Source of the DNA: an uncultured Acidobacteriota bacterium
Lineage (GTDB): Bacteria; Acidobacteriota; UBA6911; RPQK01; JAJDTT01
Direction: 5' to 3'
DNA: 64,000 bases
Assembly (NCBI GenBank): GCA_951812665.1
Contig: CATOST010000018.1
Location: 434,001-498,000 of the forward strand
Below, piece after piece: positions 60,752 through 64,000 of this stretch (positions within the stretch are counted from its first letter, which is position 1; each line of letters begins with the position of its first letter). The position numbers and the translations under genes were made by a program. The notes beneath the pieces are model-generated. The model saw only the letters and a program-made list of their open reading frames with translations. It was not told where the DNA came from and ran no database searches.

Positions 60752-60835
60752 GGGCGACTTTCTTGTCGCCCATTGGGAGCAGCGACTTTCTTGTCGCCGA
60801 CAGGGGCGTCTAGGGGGGACGCAGTCCTCCCTAGA
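60752..60835. repeat. Three consecutive intergenic hairpins
   Basis: GGGCGACTTTCTTGTCGCCC (60752-60771), GCGACTTTCTTGTCGC within 60781-60798, and TCTAGGGGGGAC/GTCCTCCCTAGA (60809-60835, one mismatch). The first two are the same hairpin in tandem and are of the same kind as 4209-4232. They lie directly after the second TonB receptor and may stop or stabilise its transcript, though no T-run follows. Confidence 0.7.
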
Positions 60836-60884
60836 CATTCCGGAATAAACGACAACCATCCGCCTCTTCTCATCGGACGAAAGA

Positions 60885-60907
60885 GGGCACCCACACAAGG
60901 GGTGCCC
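60885..60907 (-). terminator. Terminator-like hairpin of the minus-strand block
   Basis: GGGCACCC (60885-60892) and GGGTGCCC (60900-60907) form a perfect eight-base stem with a seven-base loop. On the minus strand it is followed by TCTTTC. It directly abuts the end of the truncated glycosidase-like gene, so it probably ended its transcript. Confidence 0.6.
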
Positions 60908-61630
60908 TTACCGGTAGTCGATAAACACCTCCACCCCCTGAATCCGTACCGGCTTGAGCGGGGGCTTCCCGTTCCGGCGTCTCAGCCGAATCGTCAGCTC
61001 ATTGAGCTCCTGCCGGACGGGAGCATTTTCGAATCGTAGTTCCCAGCTTCCCATCTCTCCCCGCAACCCCCGCCCATTCAGCTCCAGCCGCAGATCGTCG
61101 TCCCACCGGCTGTATCCACTCAAACTCACTACCAGACTCAGCGATTCAATAACCCCATCCTCCCGAGCCCCCTCCAAGTCGTCCCCCACGAAAAGGCGAA
61201 GAGTCTTCTGCTGCCCCGCGCCCAGGTCGACGGGCAGCTGCATTTCTCCTCCCTCCTCCGGAGTCCTGGCCGCCATGTCCCTGGTGATGAAGTAATGCTT
61301 GTCCTTTCGTGAGATGAGCCCGGGATCGCCGATCTCCATCAGCATCTGCCGTTCTTCAGGGCTCAGGAGAGGATTCCGGGACGTATCGATCAAGGAGTTG
61401 ACGGCATGGTGGCGCTGAATGCCGCTGGCGTGGGTGTCGAAGTTGAAAAGATGCAGCCCGCTCACGCCCTGGCCCCATAAACTCTGGGCCGCCGCCCGCA
61501 TCATCTTCAGGCTGGCCCGTCCCGTCTTGGAACCCGTGTAATCTGTGACATAGAGGTCCGAGGTCCCGCCGACCACCTGGACCCGGGTCCCGCGGGCCGC
61601 TTCCACGAAGCTGACCAAGTCCGGCGTCAT
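60908..61630 (-). pseudogene. 5'-truncated second copy of the glycosidase-like gene
   Basis: The reading frame begins in mid-gene (TPDLVSFVEAARGT...) and keeps about 240 residues that parallel the end of the gene at 61866-63533: TSDLYVTDYTGSKTGRASL, HLFNFDTHASG, EEGGEMQLP, WDDDLRLELNGRGLRG and IRIQGVEVFIDYR. The 5' half, including the TIM barrel with the catalytic acids, is missing. It is joined at 61627-61630 to the symporter stub. A remnant of an ancestral tandem copy. Confidence 0.85.
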
Positions 61631-61832
61631 ATGGCGCTGAAGAGAGTGGCGATCAGGGAGAGTCCCACCGGCATCCAGCCCTGGAACCTCCGGCCGGGAA
61701 GAAGTCCCAGGTTGTATTCTGACCCCTGTAGAAGGAAGCCCCCAACAACACCGTGGCCGCCAGGTAACCAGCCAGGATGATCCAATCCGGAGTCTCCCGC
61801 CCACCGGGTGCGATCGCCGATTCTGAGGTCAT
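61627..61832 (-). pseudogene. 5' stub of a sodium:solute symporter gene
   Basis: From ATG 61832: MTSESAIAPGG, then PDWIILAGYLAATVLLGASF and GQNTTWDFF; after a one-base shift near 61700 RRFQGWMPVGLSLIATLFSAI. The last segment is the SSS family signature next to TM2. The gene stops there: the final codons run into the truncated glycosidase copy at 61627-61630. Related to, but not the same as, the symporter at 48686-50316. Confidence 0.8.
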
Positions 61833-61865
61833 GGACGGAAGCTCTCCAACCGGGGATCGTCCGGT

Positions 61866-63533
61866 TCAATCCCGGTAATCGATGAACAGCTCGACGCCTT
61901 GGATCCGGATGGGATCCTGGCGCGAAGACGGCCGGTTCCGGAGGTTCAGAGACAACAGGTTCTTTCCTTGCTTCGGGGTCACGCCTTCGAAACGCAGAGC
62001 GTCCCCCTCGAACCTTCCCCGCAACCCGCGGCCGTTCAACCGCACCCTCAGATCGTCGTCCCAGCGATCGTATCCCTCCACCGAGACCATCAGGGAGGTG
62101 GATTCCAGAAACCCGTCCTCGCGCGCCGCCGCCACGTCGTCTCCCACCAGGAACCGCAATTCCCGGGTGTCGCCGCGGACCATCTCGGTGGGAAGCTGCA
62201 TCTCTCCTCCCGCCTCCGGCGTCAGTCCTCCCATCTCCCGAGTCACGTAGTAATGCTTGTCCCTGCGGGCGATCGTGGCCGGATCGCCGATCTCCTTCAG
62301 GGCCTGGAGCTCTTCCGGGCTGAACAGCACCCCCGGCTTGCCCTTGCCAGTGGCGTGGCAGTCGTAGTTGAACAGATGGAGGCTCGTCGCGCCGGCCTGC
62401 CAGGCGGCCGCCGCTGCCGCTCGTAGCATCTCGAGGGAGGCCCGGCCGGTCTTGCTCCCCGTATAGTCGCGCACGTAGAGGTCGGACAGGCCGCCGGAAA
62501 TCTCGACGCCGGTCCCCCGCGCCAGCTCCACAAAAGGCGTCAAATCCGCCGAAATGTCCAGATAGCCCCGGGTCGCCGGCGCGATCATGTCCACCCATCC
62601 CTCCCGGATCCAGGCCGCGACGTCCAGCCCGATCCTCTCGTTGAGTTCCAGAGAAGGGAGGATCCGGGCCAGCAGCGCCAGTTTGCGCCCCTTGGTCTCG
62701 CCGATCTTGTCCAGCCGCACGCGGACTTGACGAACGAAGTCGTTCATCAGAGGCATTCCCCGGGCTTCCTCCCCCTTCTTGAAGTAGTAAGGGTGGCTCA
62801 GAAAATCCATTTCGAAGCCGTCCACGTCGTAGTTGGAGCACACTTCCTCGATGATGGCCAGCTTTCGGTCGCGCACTTCTTCCAAGGCATAGTCCATGGC
62901 CCAGGAGTAGCCGTGGGAGGGCTGGGGAGAGCGGTTGGAGTGATGCAGATAACGGTCGGGTACGGCGGATCCGAGCCGCACCTGGGGATTGGCCCGTTCC
63001 CACTGGCTCCGGAAGGAGGGCCAGCGCTCCGACCAGTCCTTGTGAATGTCGTTCATCCTCAGGCTGGGCCAGAATTGCATCCCCGCCTCACGGCTCCGGC
63101 GGCTCCAGATCTCAGGGGATCCTTTCCTGCCTCCAGCATGGCGTCGACATTCCGGGCCCAGCGTCGAATTCCGGGATATTTCTCGAAGTCCCGCTTGTGG
63201 TCCTCGCTGATGGGCTTGGCATAGACTTCGGTGACCTGGGTCGGTAGAGCATCTGCCTCGTCGCTCCACTGGATGCACTGATGAAGACATCCACCTGGGT
63301 CCCTTCGATCTCGTTCACCGCCCGGCAGAGCTGCCGCGGCGTGAGGGGTGGCTCGAAAGCCATCAGAGCGGCGTCGCCGCCGTCGCTGTTCAGAAGCAGC
63401 CTTAGCCCGCCCGGGCGCCGAGTCTCCACCGGCGCCGCGCCGCCGGTCTCGGCGGGGTTGGATTCCTGGATGGAGCATCCGGACAACAGAGGAGCCATCA
63501 GAAGCCCGGTCAAAAGGCGAAGCACTTGTTCAT
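61866..63533 (-). pseudogene. Glycosidase-like (GHL10/DUF187-type) lipoprotein gene with three frameshifts
   Basis: A single ancestral gene can be read only with frame changes near 63525, 63280 and 63119. Each is fixed by adding one C or G: MNKVLRLLTG...LSGC lipobox; VDVFIQCIQWSDEAD; then KDPPEIWSRRSREAGMQFWPS. It has a TIM-barrel domain with CSNYDVDGFEMDFLSHPYYF and a C-terminal beta domain ending IRIQGVELFIDYRD. GGGAG stands before ATG 63533. The gene belongs to the GHL10-like group that handles polysaccharides. A tandem partner copy survives only as a stub at 60908-61630. Confidence 0.8.
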
Positions 63534-63723
63534 AAGGGTTCTCCCGGGAGGTGCCTGCGACGGTCAGTATAGGCACGCCATGCCTTCAAGTGTAGTCTTT
63601 GACGGAGATGTCCCAGATCCATCTGCTCGCTGGCCGGCAAGCCGTCAAGTTGCGGTTCGTCATGCGGCACACGAAGCTCTACTCCTTCCAGTTCCTCTCA
63701 GCAGACAAGTCCGGACGATCAAG

Positions 63724-64000
63724 ATGAAACAAATTGTGGAACGAACCTTCATCCTCGCCGCGATTCTCATTTGTTCCTGTGTCGGCGGACCCTGGACCAC
63801 GGTGTCTGAATCGGGTACGAAAACAGACCGGAAAGAGGATCGCGCCCAGTTGAGCCGCATGCGTTCCGCCTTCATCCGGGCCATGAACGAGGGAACAGTG
63901 GAGGAATGGATCCAATCCCACCTGGACAAGGGCGTGGCCGTCATGTCTCCGGGGCGTCCAACGATCTCTTCCCGGGAAGAAGTGGCCGCCTGGGCCCGGA
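63724..64000 (+). CDS. SnoaL/DUF4440-like lipoprotein (partial, runs off the edge)
   Basis: An open frame from ATG 63724 to the end of the window, 92 codons. The N-terminus is a lipoprotein signal (FILAAILICSC). The mature part follows the NTF2/SnoaL-like pattern: RSAFIRAMNEGTVEEWIQSHLDKGVAVMSPGRPTISSREEVAAWA. Such domains act as ketosteroid-isomerase-like enzymes or as regulators. The gene lies divergently from the decayed glycosidase block, with 190 bases between. Confidence 0.78.
   Translation, partial: MKQIVERTFILAAILICSCVGGPWTTVSESGTKTDRKEDRAQLSRMRSAFIRAMNEGTVEEWIQSHLDKGVAVMSPGRPTISSREEVAAWAR

Noticed and set aside
1..64000. CRISPR arrays, tRNA, rRNA, transposases
   Set aside because: No regularly spaced repeats, tRNA-like cloverleaf with conserved TTCGA arm, rRNA or IS genes were recognised by eye; a tRNA scan would be decisive.

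Overview
The window is GC-rich, densely coded bacterial DNA. It is most likely chromosomal sequence from an Acidobacteriota-type bacterium. The reasons are a VWFA protein of the acidobacterial VWFA-related type (32041-33018), a very large TonB receptor with an N-terminal carboxypeptidase-regulatory-like domain (52560-56186), many Tat- or lipobox-tagged secreted enzymes, and solitary housekeeping genes scattered among secreted catabolic genes. This assignment is an inference from gene content. No rRNA, tRNA, CRISPR array, integrase or transposase was seen.

Layout. 0-4.2 kb: cobalamin adenosyltransferase, DnaC-like ATPase, DUF1015 protein, TrmJ-type RNA methyltransferase and an HPF-like ribosome factor. 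4.4-13.4 kb: secreted proteins (FG-GAP repeat protein, an unknown 633-aa protein, M6 metalloprotease, LysM/SLT lytic transglycosylase). 13.4-16.7 kb: an E2-E1beta-E1alpha 2-oxoacid dehydrogenase operon with a strong promoter. 16.8-25.3 kb: DUF6807 protein, amidohydrolase, nitrite/sulfite reductase with a small partner gene, class V aminotransferase, sialidase-like protein and PHP phosphatase. 25.4-27.6 kb: a PEGA-type protein gene and a two-copy paralog cassette produced by partial tandem duplication. 27.6-38.0 kb: esterase, MacB-like ABC transporter, VWFA protein, Mrp ATPase with DUF971, SDR, CBM9-like protein, arsenate reductase and small unknown genes. 38.2-39.8 kb: an HTH gene overlapping a DNA methyltransferase, in visibly lower-GC DNA. 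40-47 kb: sulfatase, LamG/Ig protein, glycosidase-like lipoprotein and a creatinase-like M24 protein. 47-48.6 kb: truncated NucS-like nuclease, YbjQ protein and HEPN protein. 48.7-60.7 kb: frameshifted Na+/solute symporter, gamma-glutamyltransferase, two TonB receptors and a Gfo/Idh/MocA oxidoreductase. 60.9-63.5 kb: a decayed block with a frameshifted glycosidase-like gene, a symporter stub and a 5'-truncated second glycosidase copy. A SnoaL/DUF4440-like lipoprotein gene runs off the right edge.

Taken together, the secreted enzymes (sulfatase, sialidase-like, LamG, M6 protease, GGT, amidohydrolase), the symporters and the TonB receptors suggest a heterotroph that degrades sulfated or complex glycans and protein. 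The nitrite/sulfite reductase gives an assimilatory (or possibly dissimilatory) N/S function.

The most unusual content is non-coding or structural. A 160-bp imperfect-palindrome repeat occurs in two full copies (79-238, 17877-18036) with degenerate relatives at 9292-9333 and 31933-32025. Other items are the PEGA cassette duplication scar, the composite deletion scar at 61627, and a set of frameshifts that are each repaired by one added C or G. No stretch longer than about 300 bases lacks a gene; the larger gaps (4157-4438, 9179-9466, 52291-52559, 57587-57853) hold hairpins, a repeat relic and promoters as listed. I did not find a clearly new multi-gene system. The best candidate for new biology is the reductase plus its small partner gene (19073-21915).
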